A stretch of 21,615 nucleotides of DNA. Origin: Desulfobacteraceae bacterium. GTDB taxonomy: Bacteria > Desulfobacterota > Desulfobacteria > Desulfobacterales > Desulfatirhabdiaceae. A program made the position numbers and the translations under genes. Numbering within the stretch: the stretch's first letter is position 1; each line of letters begins with the position of its first letter. Positions 6,465 through 15,026 of the stretch are shown here, piece after piece. The notes below the pieces were generated by a model, which worked only from the letters and a program-made list of their open reading frames with translations, was not told the origin of the DNA and ran no database searches. Location: the NCBI GenBank assembly GCA_027325475.1, contig DAIEFO010000005.1, forward strand, positions 1 to 21,615. Direction: 5' to 3'.

Positions 6465-9431
6465 ATGAAACAGATTTTACGCTGCCGGGAACAAATCCCG
6501 TCAATCCGTCTTATTGGACTTTGGGTCTGGATTTTCTGTTTTACCACAGGACTTCTTCCAACGAAAAACACCATTTTCCCGATTTTAAACAACGGCTGGA
6601 TGTCATCGGCATTTGCCGCCGAATCGCTGGCGCCGGCATGGCCGCAGGAACACAGCGACCTGTCGCCCGATCCCACGCTGATATTCGGAAAACTTTCCAA
6701 CGGATTCCGCTATGTTCTAATGCCCAATCAGACCCCCCAAAACCGGGTCAGCATGCACCTGGTGGTTCATGCAGGCTCTCTGAACGAAACCGATGCGCAG
6801 CAGGGGCTGGCTCATTTTCTCGAGCATCTGGAATATTGCGGCAGCACTCATTTCAAGCCAGGAGCGCTGATCAAGTACTTTCAGCGAATCGGCATGGATT
6901 TCGGTGCGGATGCCAACGCTCAAACCGGGTTCACACATACGGTTTATGACATGCTGCTTCCGGACGGATCCCGAAAAAGTCTGGCCGAAGGGCTGACCGT
7001 GTTGCGGGATTTTGCCGGTGGTGCGCTCTTATTGCCCAGTGAAATCAACCGGGAGCGCAAGGTGGTGCTGGCAGAGAAAATGACGCGGGATTCCGCCAGC
7101 TATCGAACGTTTGTCTCCACCATCCAGTTCGCTCTGCCCGATTCCCTGATTTCAAAACGCTTTCCTATCGGCAAGAAAGAGATTGTCCAGAATGCCGGCC
7201 AAAAAGAGATCAAGCAGTTTTACGATGCCTGGTACAGGCCCGAAAACATGACGCTGGTGGTGGTTGGCGACATGAAACCGGAGACGGCGAAAATACTGAT
7301 CGAACGCGATTTCCGTTCTTTGTCCGCCAGAGCGAAAAAAGCGTCGGCGCCAGGGATGGGCGTCGTTGACAACCACGGCGTCAAGGCGTTTTATCACTAC
7401 GAAGCGGAATCCGGCGCCGCCAGCGTCAATATCGGCATGATGTATTCCAGAAAGCACCGGCCGGACTCCATCCAGCTTCAGAAAGAAGAAACCGTACGGA
7501 CTCTGGCGGATCAAATCATCCAAAACCGCCTCGACGCTTTGCTCAGAAAACCGGGGACGCCCTTTACCGCCGCAGGCGTTCATTCAGGGCGTTTTGTGGA
7601 TGGGGTTCACATGGCGGAAATATCCGCGCAATGTGATCCTCAAAACTGGAAAGCCTCTCTGTCGGCGATGGAACAGCAATTAAGGAGCGCGCTGGAATAC
7701 GGGTTTTCCGAAACAGAGGTTGCACGGGCCAAATCCGATTACTTGGCGTGGCTCGATGACACGGCCTCAAAAGCGGCGACCCGCAACAGTCAGACGCTGG
7801 CAAGTGGGCTGATATCCGATGTCGAAAACGATCGTGTCTCGCAGTCTCCAAAGCAGCAGAAAGAGCTTTTGTCCCCTTTCATTCAGTCGTTGTCCGCCAA
7901 TGATATTCACAACGCTCTGAAAGCCTTGTGGGGCCAACACGATCAGCGCCTGATCGAGCTGACCGGCAACGTCCGGCTGGAAGCCGCCGGCGGCGTTTCG
8001 CCGGAGCAGCAGATTCTGTCCGCATGGCAGGACAGCCAGAAGATCATGGTCGCGGCGCCTGTGGAATACAAAGCCGTCGCATTTCCCTATCTGTCCGTAC
8101 CCGATACGCCGGGTAAAATCGTCCATCAGGATGATATCTCCGATCTGGGAATTGTTCGGGTGGAATTTGCCAATGGCGTTCGTCTCAATCTGAAAAAAAC
8201 GGATTTCAAGAAAAATCAGATCGTGGCGGAAGCAACATTCGGCGCCGGGAGCGCTTCCGAGCCTGCGGATAAACCTGGGCTGAACTACCTGACCTCTGAA
8301 GTCATCCGTGAAAGCGGTCTGGGCAAACTGACCCGTGAAGAACTGGATCGGGCGCTTGCCGGAAAAAATACCGAGATCGGATTCAAGGTCGGCGAAAATC
8401 AATTTGCCCTGGAGGCGGCATCGGCTCCCAACGAACTGGAGCTGATGTTTCAGCTTCTCTATGCTTACGTGGTGGATCCCGGGTTTCGTCCGGAAGCTTA
8501 TACCCTTTGCATGGAACGGTACGCCCAGCAGTATCAGGAGCTCTCTCGTTCCGTCAACGGCGTCGCCATGCTGCGCGCCATGCGCTTCTGGGGAGGCGGC
8601 GATACCCGCCTGGGTCTTCCCACCTATGATGAATACAAGAAGCTGACCATAAACGATGTCACGTCCTGGATACTTCCGGCCATTCAGCACAGCGCTCTTG
8701 AAATTTCCATTGCCGGAGACATGGACATCCCTGCCGTGATTCATCTGGCCGCCCGCTATATGGGAAATCTTCCGCAGCGGTCAACGGATTTCACCCAGCC
8801 GAAACCGGCATCTCCCCAATTTCCGGATGGCGCCAATCTGACCCTTCCGGTGGATACCCACATTCCCAAATCCCTGGTGATGATGGCCTATCCGACCGAT
8901 GATTTCTGGAATATCCAGCGAACCCGCAGGCTCTCAGTCCTGGGCGAAGTGTTTTCGGATCGTCTCAGGCGCAATATTCGGGTAAAACTGGGAGCGGCGT
9001 ATGCGCCGGCTGCCTTCAACATGCCCAGCCGCGCCTATCCGGGATACGGCTTGTTCCAGACGATTATCACCGTCAATCCGGACGACGCCGGAAAGGTTAT
9101 CCAGGAGGTCAAATCCATTGCCGCCGCTCTGTCCGAGAAAACCATATCTCCGGATGAACTGCATCGCACGCTGGATCCGATGCTTACAGGCATCAAGGAT
9201 CTGGTGCGCACCAACGATTACTGGCTGAATTCCGTCATGGCAGGGTCTTCCAGGTATCCGCAGCAGATAGACTGGTGCCGCAGCTTCCAGAAGGATTATA
9301 CAGCGATATCCGCGGAAGACATCCACCAATTGGCGATTCAATATCTGAACAACCGGAAATTGTCGGTGATACAGATTCTGCCGGAAAAATTGTCTCAGAA
9401 TTCAAAGACCGCCCCGCCGCCCGCCAAATGA
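6465..9431 (+). CDS. Secreted M16-family zinc metallopeptidase
   Basis: 988 residues, the size of a two-halved pitrilysin/insulinase-like protein. After a basic N-terminus and a hydrophobic segment (about 16-31), SSAFAAES gives a signal-peptidase-like site near residue 51, so the enzyme should be exported or anchored. The inverted zinc motif HFLEH is at 117-121, with the third ligand probably E204 in ERKVVLAEKM. The conserved NAQTGFTHTVYDM segment is at about 151-163. The second half has M16-like folds without a second HXXEH, as usual for the non-catalytic half. It probably degrades peptides in the envelope. GGAG lies six bases before the ATG; a TTG two codons earlier is less likely. It stands as a single gene between divergent and unrelated operons. 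Confidence 0.9.
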   Translation: MKQILRCREQIPSIRLIGLWVWIFCFTTGLLPTKNTIFPILNNGWMSSAFAAESLAPAWPQEHSDLSPDPTLIFGKLSNGFRYVLMPNQTPQNRVSMHLVVHAGSLNETDAQQGLAHFLEHLEYCGSTHFKPGALIKYFQRIGMDFGADANAQTGFTHTVYDMLLPDGSRKSLAEGLTVLRDFAGGALLLPSEINRERKVVLAEKMTRDSASYRTFVSTIQFALPDSLISKRFPIGKKEIVQNAGQKEIKQFYDAWYRPENMTLVVVGDMKPETAKILIERDFRSLSARAKKASAPGMGVVDNHGVKAFYHYEAESGAASVNIGMMYSRKHRPDSIQLQKEETVRTLADQIIQNRLDALLRKPGTPFTAAGVHSGRFVDGVHMAEISAQCDPQNWKASLSAMEQQLRSALEYGFSETEVARAKSDYLAWLDDTASKAATRNSQTLASGLISDVENDRVSQSPKQQKELLSPFIQSLSANDIHNALKALWGQHDQRLIELTGNVRLEAAGGVSPEQQILSAWQDSQKIMVAAPVEYKAVAFPYLSVPDTPGKIVHQDDISDLGIVRVEFANGVRLNLKKTDFKKNQIVAEATFGAGSASEPADKPGLNYLTSEVIRESGLGKLTREELDRALAGKNTEIGFKVGENQFALEAASAPNELELMFQLLYAYVVDPGFRPEAYTLCMERYAQQYQELSRSVNGVAMLRAMRFWGGGDTRLGLPTYDEYKKLTINDVTSWILPAIQHSALEISIAGDMDIPAVIHLAARYMGNLPQRSTDFTQPKPASPQFPDGANLTLPVDTHIPKSLVMMAYPTDDFWNIQRTRRLSVLGEVFSDRLRRNIRVKLGAAYAPAAFNMPSRAYPGYGLFQTIITVNPDDAGKVIQEVKSIAAALSEKTISPDELHRTLDPMLTGIKDLVRTNDYWLNSVMAGSSRYPQQIDWCRSFQKDYTAISAEDIHQLAIQYLNNRKLSVIQILPEKLSQNSKTAPPPAK

Positions 9432-9446
9432 CCGTGTGTCATTTGG
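9424..9446 (+). terminator. Hairpin across the M16 stop codon
   Basis: CCAAATGAC-CGTGT-GTCATTTGG is a perfect 9-bp stem with a 5-base loop that includes the TGA stop. No U-tract follows, so it may protect the 3' end or assist termination rather than act as a classical terminator. Confidence 0.4.
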
Positions 9447-9455
9447 GGTGGACGG

Positions 9456-9484
9456 TTGAAGCCCCGAACAGATTTTGATATAAG
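9456..9484 (+). promoter_or_regulatory. Promoter for resB-ccsB
   Basis: TTGAAG, 17-base spacer, TATAAG on the plus strand: four of six and five of six consensus bases, about 80 bases before the resB ATG. Confidence 0.55.
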
Positions 9485-9562
9485 CTGCAAACCGTCGGCT
9501 TTAAAATCGCCGGACATTTCACAACGTATTTCACGGCAATCGCTGTCCGTGACGGAGAGTTC

Positions 9563-10936
9563 ATGGCATCTCGAAAATTATCATCTGAAATATTTGACTT
9601 TTTTGCATCGGTTCGGTTGACGGTAGCGCTTCTTCTGACGCTGGCGGCGACCTCTGTCATCGGCACTGTCATTCCTCAGAATCAGGATCCTGCCGCTTAT
9701 TTTCACACATTCGGTCTGAATCTTTATCGTCTGCTGGCAACGCTGGACATGTTTGACATGTACCATTCCTGGTGGTTTCAGTTGCTGTTGGCGCTGCTGA
9801 CCGTCAATATCATCGTATGTTCGATGGACAGGCTTCCGGGCGTCTGGAAAATTATCGCCGTCAAACCCGCATTTCGCCTGTCCCGATTTCATAATTCTCC
9901 CCATCATCAGCAGATTGCCGTCAATACGCCCTGTGAGCGGATTCAGGCGGACGCACTCAAGCTTCTGTCCAAAAATGTTGGAAACGTCCACACAGAGAAA
10001 ACTCCGGAAGGTGTCTGTATCTGGGGAGAAACCGGCCGCTGGACGCGCATCGGCGTGTATGTGGTGCATCTGAGCGTTGTTCTGCTGCTGGCAGGGGGTC
10101 TCATCGGATCTTTCTGGGGGTTTGATGGTACTGCCAATATCGCCGAAGGGGACACAATTTCCAGTGTTCTTTTAAATGGATCCACCAGGCAAATACCACT
10201 GGGATTTCAGGTGCGCTGCGACAAATTCTCCGTTCAGCACTACGATTCCGGAACCCCCAGTGAATACCGCTCCACATTGACCATCCTGGAACAGGGCAAG
10301 CCGGTTCTGACCCGCGATATCCTCGTCAACGATCCGCTGCGGTATCGGGGAATCAACTTTTTTCAGTCCAGTTACGGAACCCTGCCGCCGCAGCATCTGA
10401 CGCTGACGTTTACAAGCCGCGCCAGCGGTATGGAGTACCGGAAGAAGATTGAACCGGGGCAGACCCTCGATATTCCGGAAAATCTGGGAACGTTTATTGT
10501 AACGGCGTTTCACCAGGACTACCAGTATATGGGAACCCCCATCGGCAGCGCTTTTACCGGAATGCTGACACCCCCGAAGGGAACGCCCGTGGAAGTTGTA
10601 CTGCCGCTGCGTTTCCCCAAGTTTGACAAAATGCGTCAGGGAGATGTCGTCATCGGCATCGCCGAAGCCGAACAGCGCTTTTACACAGGTCTTCAGATTA
10701 CCCGAGATCCGGGGGTATGGGTTGTTTATACCGGATTCCTTCTGATGATTACCGGCTGTATCATCGCATTTTTCATGTCTCACCAGCAAATGTGTATTGA
10801 GATCCACCCGGGCGAAGATTCCTGCGACATTTTAATTCATGGCGTCGCCAATAAAAACAGATTCGCCATCCGGAAGAAGATGGATGGCCTTGCAGAAAGG
10901 CTTCTTCAATCGCCGACGCCGCCTGCACACGTATAG
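9563..10936 (+). CDS. resB: Cytochrome c biogenesis protein ResB (Ccs1)
   Basis: 457 residues. ResB with CcsA/CcsB forms the System II machinery that moves heme across the membrane and attaches it to CXXCH motifs of periplasmic cytochromes. The ResB pattern is clear: an N-terminal FFASVRLTVALLLTLAATSVIGTVIPQ helix, a second helix with WWFQLLLALLTVNIIVCS, a third at IGVYVVHLSVVLLLAGGLIG, a large periplasmic domain containing NDPLRYRGINFFQSSYG, and a last helix at WVVYTGFLLMITGCIIAFF. GGAG lies just upstream of the ATG. ccsB follows after 47 bases. The machinery is needed for multiheme cytochromes such as QrcA, encoded next on the same strand. Confidence 0.93.
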   Translation: MASRKLSSEIFDFFASVRLTVALLLTLAATSVIGTVIPQNQDPAAYFHTFGLNLYRLLATLDMFDMYHSWWFQLLLALLTVNIIVCSMDRLPGVWKIIAVKPAFRLSRFHNSPHHQQIAVNTPCERIQADALKLLSKNVGNVHTEKTPEGVCIWGETGRWTRIGVYVVHLSVVLLLAGGLIGSFWGFDGTANIAEGDTISSVLLNGSTRQIPLGFQVRCDKFSVQHYDSGTPSEYRSTLTILEQGKPVLTRDILVNDPLRYRGINFFQSSYGTLPPQHLTLTFTSRASGMEYRKKIEPGQTLDIPENLGTFIVTAFHQDYQYMGTPIGSAFTGMLTPPKGTPVEVVLPLRFPKFDKMRQGDVVIGIAEAEQRFYTGLQITRDPGVWVVYTGFLLMITGCIIAFFMSHQQMCIEIHPGEDSCDILIHGVANKNRFAIRKKMDGLAERLLQSPTPPAHV

Positions 10937-10983
10937 CTTCCCTGCATCATCCACCCAAACGATTTTATGATAAAGGAAACAGC

Positions 10984-11829
10984 ATGAACAGTTCCGGCAT
11001 TTTGTCCGTCGTAACCTTTGTATATGGATTCACCGCCTTTTTGTATGTAGTCTCCTGGATATTTAAAAAACCGGAGCCGGGACGACTGGCCACCTGGGTG
11101 GCGGTTGCCGGACTCATGGGAAATATCACCGGCATTGCGCTGCGCTGGATGGAATCCTATAAATTAGGATATGGCCACGCCCCGCTATCCAACCTCTATG
11201 AATCCCTGATATTTTTCTCGGGAACCCTTACGGCTGTTTATCTGGTCATCGAACACAAATTCCGCAACCGGATCATCGGCGCCTTTACCATGCCGATTGC
11301 ATTTCTGGCCATTGCCTATGCATCGCTGTCCCCCAACGTCAACGACCGCATTCAGCCCCTGTTGCCTGCGCTCAAAAGCAACTGGCTGATTGCGCATGTC
11401 ATCACCTGCTTCATCGGGTATTCGGCGTTCGCCATTTCTTTCGGCCTCAGCTTCATGTATCTGCTCAAGGACAAGGATACGGAAGGCAGGCATTCCCTGC
11501 TGGATAAATTCCCCCACCTGGCCGTTCTGGATGAACTGAATCATCAGATGGTCATGTTCGGTTTTTTGTTTTTGTCGGTTGGCATCATTACAGGTTCGGT
11601 ATGGGCCAATTCCGCCTGGGGCCGCTACTGGGGATGGGATCCCAAAGAAACCTGGTCTCTCATTACCTGGTTCATATACGCCTCAATTCTCCATGCACGG
11701 CTGACGCGCGGATGGCATGGCAAACGCATTGCGTATCTTTCCATCTCAGGTTTTGCAGCGGTGCTGTTCACCTATTTCGGCGTCAATTTGCTGCCCGGTC
11801 TGCACAGTTACGGCGCCATGGGCCAGTAA
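10984..11829 (+). CDS. ccsB: Cytochrome c biogenesis protein CcsB/CcsA (heme handling, WWD domain)
   Basis: 281 residues, about eight hydrophobic segments. The tryptophan-rich WWD motif lies at 207-229 (key part WGRYWGWDPKETWSLITW), which presents heme at the periplasmic face. Conserved histidines that ligate heme in this family are probably among H138 (LIAHV), H187 (LNHQM) and H274 (LLPGLHSYG). It acts with ResB, encoded just upstream, as the heme-export and ligation complex of System II. AAGGA precedes the ATG. A promoter-like sequence for the qrc operon begins seven bases after its stop. Confidence 0.94.
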   Translation: MNSSGILSVVTFVYGFTAFLYVVSWIFKKPEPGRLATWVAVAGLMGNITGIALRWMESYKLGYGHAPLSNLYESLIFFSGTLTAVYLVIEHKFRNRIIGAFTMPIAFLAIAYASLSPNVNDRIQPLLPALKSNWLIAHVITCFIGYSAFAISFGLSFMYLLKDKDTEGRHSLLDKFPHLAVLDELNHQMVMFGFLFLSVGIITGSVWANSAWGRYWGWDPKETWSLITWFIYASILHARLTRGWHGKRIAYLSISGFAAVLFTYFGVNLLPGLHSYGAMGQ

Positions 11830-11835
11830 TTTTTC

Positions 11836-11864
11836 TTGACAAATCCGGGGATGACAGATAGAAA
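11836..11864 (+). promoter_or_regulatory. Candidate promoter for the qrc operon
   Basis: TTGACA, 17-base spacer, TAGAAA on the plus strand, right after ccsB. It would give a leader of about 190 bases ahead of qrcA, holding the two hairpins at 11926-11981 and 12009-12030. Confidence 0.5.
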
Positions 11865-11925
11865 AATTCAGATCGCGGCATTCTGAACAAAATTGAAGCC
11901 GCCGCATGGATATCGCTGATCAATC

Positions 11926-11981
11926 AATGGCTTTGCATACAGAACCGGTCGTCATCCGGCGCGGTCATTTGCAAAGCCATT
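11926..11981 (+). repeat. Long hairpin in the qrc leader (12-bp perfect stem)
   Basis: AATGGCTTTGCA (11926-11937) pairs perfectly with TGCAAAGCCATT (11970-11981); the loop holds a short CCGG/CCGG inner stem. The 3' arm can instead pair partly with the 5' arm of the next hairpin. Confidence 0.5.
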
Positions 11982-12008
11982 ATCATATTGAAAGACAGCC
12001 TTGTAAAT

Positions 12009-12030
12009 GATGGCCTTTTTTGAGGCCATC
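12009..12030 (+). terminator. Terminator-like hairpin between ccsB and qrcA
   Basis: GATGGCC-TTTTTTGA-GGCCATC is a perfect 7-bp stem followed by CGTTTTATC. The U-tract is short. It either ends the ccsB transcript or acts as an attenuator in the qrc leader. Confidence 0.45.
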
Positions 12031-12062
12031 CGTTTTATCACTCACAGCGTGACGGGGTTTCC

Positions 12063-12752
12063 ATGAGTAACTCAGACGACAGAACGCAGACAGTTTCAGG
12101 AAAAGCGGCCGAGGCATCCTCGACAGACAAGCCTGACGGCAGCTCCAGAGGAATTATTGTTTTATGTTTCTGTATCGGACTTGTTGTAAGTCTGGTTTTT
12201 GGATGGGTCGTTTTTCCCAAGCTTCTCTATTCCCGAAAACAACAGCCAATCGATTTCAATCACAACCTTCATGCAGGGCTTGTCAGCAACGGATGTGAAA
12301 GCTGCCACTTCCTGCGGGATGACGGCACCTATTCCGGGACGCCCAAACTGGCGCAATGTATCGACTGCCATCAGGACGTACAGGGTAACAGCCCGGAAGA
12401 AGCCAAGTTTGTGGAACAATATGTCAAAAAAGGAATAGAAGTCCCCTGGCTGGTATATGCCAGACAGCCGGATTGCGTCTTTTTTTCCCATGCCGCGCAT
12501 GTCAAGGCCGCAAAGATGGACTGCGTCACCTGCCATGGCGACATCGGAGATTCCGAACATCTCAAGGTTTACGAACAGAACCGGATTTCAGGATACAGCC
12601 GGGATGTCGAAGGCGCAAGCCTCATTGGATTCAAGAAGCATACCTGGGATCGGATGAAAATGGACGATTGTTCCGAATGTCATCAGAAGCAAAAAGCCGT
12701 GATGGGCAGTGTTCAGACGCAGAAGGAAGGCTGTTTTGTCTGCCATAAATAA
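12063..12752 (+). CDS. qrcA: Qrc complex multiheme cytochrome c subunit QrcA
   Basis: 229 residues. A cytoplasmic N-terminus of about 29 residues leads into one transmembrane anchor (about 30-51), and the rest is periplasmic. Five CXXCH heme sites are visible: CESCH (78), CIDCH (99), CVTCH (154), CSECH (203) and CFVCH (224). Extra histidines such as FNHNLH and FSHAAH can serve as axial ligands. QrcA takes electrons from periplasmic type I cytochrome c3 and passes them to the complex, which reduces menaquinone. The studied Desulfovibrio complex is reported to bind six hemes c, so one site is not obvious here. The first gene of a tight qrcABCD operon, preceded by a structured leader. Gene order makes the assignment firm. 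Confidence 0.92.
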   Translation: MSNSDDRTQTVSGKAAEASSTDKPDGSSRGIIVLCFCIGLVVSLVFGWVVFPKLLYSRKQQPIDFNHNLHAGLVSNGCESCHFLRDDGTYSGTPKLAQCIDCHQDVQGNSPEEAKFVEQYVKKGIEVPWLVYARQPDCVFFSHAAHVKAAKMDCVTCHGDIGDSEHLKVYEQNRISGYSRDVEGASLIGFKKHTWDRMKMDDCSECHQKQKAVMGSVQTQKEGCFVCHK

Positions 12753-12764
12753 GAGGAAGATTCC

Positions 12765-15008
12765 ATGAAAATAGACCGAAGAAGCTTTTTATCTCTGGGC
12801 ATTGGCGTTGCGGCGGGCACGGCGTTTTCACCGCTGCCGTGGAAATTGATGGACGATGTGTCTATCTGGACACAGAACTGGCCGTGGACGCCGGTTCCAG
12901 CCAAAGGAGAATCCACCTGGGTCAATTCTGTCTGTACGCTCTGCCCGGGCAGTTGTGGCATCAGCGTCCGGAAAGTGGATGACCGCGGGGTTAAAATCGA
13001 AGGCATGAAAGATCATCCGGTGAATCAGGGCGGCATTTGCTCACTGGGCCTTGCCGGGCTTCAGCTCCTTTATAGTCCGGATCGGGTCAAGACACCGCTG
13101 AAGCGTGCCGGCAAAAGAGGCGAAGGCAAGTGGGTCAGCATCTCCTGGGATCAGGCGATATCTGAAGTTGCCGGCAAGCTGAAAGAACTCATAACCGGCG
13201 GACAGGCACATACTGTTGCCGGCATCACCGGCGGTGGCCCCAACACGCTTTCCCGCCTTTTCAAACGGTTTCTGACAGCCTATGGTTCGCCCAATTTTTT
13301 TAATATCCCTTCCATCGATGACAGCTACCGGCTGGCGCTTCAGATGATGAACGGCGCAACGCCCGATGCCACGGTCGGACTCGATCTGGAAAACACCGAT
13401 TTCATTCTCAGCTTCGGCTGCGGTCTGCTGGACGGCTGGGGCTCTCCGGTTCACATGTTTAAAACCAACACCGCCTGGCGCAAAACGCAGGCACGGGTCA
13501 TTCAGATTGAGCCTCGCCTGTCGCGCACTGCGGCAAAGGCATACCAATGGATCCCCATCACTCCAGGATCGGAAGGAGCGCTGGCCCTCGGTATCGCGAA
13601 CGTACTGATCACAGAATCGCTGTATCGGAAAGATTTCGTGGATAATTACACATCGGGTTTTGAAGGTGTCGTCAACGCGAGCGGCGAACTTCAAAAGGGA
13701 TTCAAGCAGCATGTCCTGGATAATTTCAGCCCGAAGGCCGTATCCGAACTTACGGGGCTCGACCCTGCGGCCATCACGCTGCTGGCCAGAGAATTCGCCA
13801 AAGCCAAGGCGCCGATCGCTCTTTTCGGAAGAGGCCAGGGAAAGTTGCCGGGAAGTATGGATGAAGCTTTGGCCATCCACGCATTGAACATGCTGATGGG
13901 TGCTATCAACCAGAAGGGCGGTATTTATGCGCTGCCAACGCCGGATTCCCAAACGTGGCCGGTCGTTCCACCGGACGCGGTTGCTGACAGCGGTGTGAAG
14001 GAGCCAAGGCTGGACGGCGCATCATCCGATGCTTACAGCCGCCTGAATCAACTGCCGCCCGCCGTTCTTTCCGGAAAGCCCTATCCGCTGAATGCACTTC
14101 TGGTGATGGAAGCCAATCCGCTTTACACGATGTCCAATTCCAAGGCGGTCCAAGAGGCTTTCGATAAAATTCCGCTGGTCGTCAGTTTCTCTTCGTTTAT
14201 GGATGAAACCGCCCAAAATTCCGACCTGATTTTGCCCAACCATATCTATCTGGAACGTCAGGAAGATGCGCCGCTTCCCGCAGGATTTTCAAAGCCGGTC
14301 ATCAGCTTGTCCAAAGCGGTTTTCAAACCGCTTCACAACACCCAGCATGCCGGAGACACTTTGATACTTCTGGCCAAAGGGCTCGGCGGCAGCGTCGCGG
14401 AAACCCTCCCCTGGAAAGATTTTGAAGCGTGTCTGAAACAGGCAATGGGCGACAAAATGGAGCCGCTCCAAAAGACCGGCTACTGGGTCAATACTGGCGC
14501 TGTATTTCCCGATGGAAAAACCACTTTTACAACTCCTTCCGGAAAATTCGAGTTTGCGTCCAGTGCATTTTGTCCCGGATTTACACCCGTCAAGATCGAA
14601 GGAGACGCTTCGTATCCCCTGCTCCTGATTCCGTACGACACCATGCGGTTGGCCAGCGGATATGCGGCCAACCCGCCGTTTGACACCAAAATTCTGGAAG
14701 AAACCATCCTGCTGCATCAGGACGGACTGATTGAGATTAATCCCAAAACAGCACAGTCCATGGGGCTTTCGGAAAATGACCGCGTGCTGTTACAGACACC
14801 CCGCGGTCAGGCAAACGTCCTGATTCACCTTGAAGAAGGCATTATGCCCGGCGTTATAGCGCTTCCAAGAGGGCTGGGGCATACGGCATACGACGCCTAC
14901 ATTGCCGGCAAAGGGGTAAACTTAAATGGTTTGACAGGGCCGGTCGCCGATCCGATTTCCGGTCTGGACGCAGCCTGGGGAATCAAGGCTAAACTGAGCA
15001 AAGCCTAA
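12765..15008 (+). CDS. qrcB: Qrc complex molybdopterin-oxidoreductase-like subunit QrcB
   Basis: 747 residues, periplasmic. The N-terminus has a Tat signal (DRRSFLSLGIGVAAG, twin arginine at 5-6). The [4Fe-4S] motif has C57, C60, C64 and C92, followed by molybdopterin-oxidoreductase domains and a C-terminal dinucleotide-binding-like domain (around MGLSENDRVLLQTPRGQANV). In the characterised Qrc complex this subunit belongs to the CISM family but carries no molybdenum cofactor, acting as an electron-transfer and structural subunit. A GAGGAAG site precedes the ATG, 12 bases after qrcA. Without the neighbours it could be mistaken for a formate dehydrogenase or polysulfide reductase catalytic chain. 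Confidence 0.93.
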   Translation: MKIDRRSFLSLGIGVAAGTAFSPLPWKLMDDVSIWTQNWPWTPVPAKGESTWVNSVCTLCPGSCGISVRKVDDRGVKIEGMKDHPVNQGGICSLGLAGLQLLYSPDRVKTPLKRAGKRGEGKWVSISWDQAISEVAGKLKELITGGQAHTVAGITGGGPNTLSRLFKRFLTAYGSPNFFNIPSIDDSYRLALQMMNGATPDATVGLDLENTDFILSFGCGLLDGWGSPVHMFKTNTAWRKTQARVIQIEPRLSRTAAKAYQWIPITPGSEGALALGIANVLITESLYRKDFVDNYTSGFEGVVNASGELQKGFKQHVLDNFSPKAVSELTGLDPAAITLLAREFAKAKAPIALFGRGQGKLPGSMDEALAIHALNMLMGAINQKGGIYALPTPDSQTWPVVPPDAVADSGVKEPRLDGASSDAYSRLNQLPPAVLSGKPYPLNALLVMEANPLYTMSNSKAVQEAFDKIPLVVSFSSFMDETAQNSDLILPNHIYLERQEDAPLPAGFSKPVISLSKAVFKPLHNTQHAGDTLILLAKGLGGSVAETLPWKDFEACLKQAMGDKMEPLQKTGYWVNTGAVFPDGKTTFTTPSGKFEFASSAFCPGFTPVKIEGDASYPLLLIPYDTMRLASGYAANPPFDTKILEETILLHQDGLIEINPKTAQSMGLSENDRVLLQTPRGQANVLIHLEEGIMPGVIALPRGLGHTAYDAYIAGKGVNLNGLTGPVADPISGLDAAWGIKAKLSKA

Positions 15009-15026
15009 CTATAGCATGAGGTTCTG

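Noticed and set aside
7767..8744. Long minus-strand frame of 325 codons inside the M16 peptidase gene
   Set aside because: Shadow of the M16 reading frame; composition and lack of domain similarity argue against a gene.
13041..13952. 303-codon minus-strand frame inside qrcB
   Set aside because: Antisense shadow of a clear CISM-family gene with no recognisable motif.
12765..15008. Formate dehydrogenase, nitrate reductase or polysulfide reductase catalytic subunit
   Set aside because: The neighbours (QrcA-type cytochrome, four-cluster FeS protein, NrfD-like protein in this order) match Qrc, whose B subunit has this family fold without a Mo cofactor.
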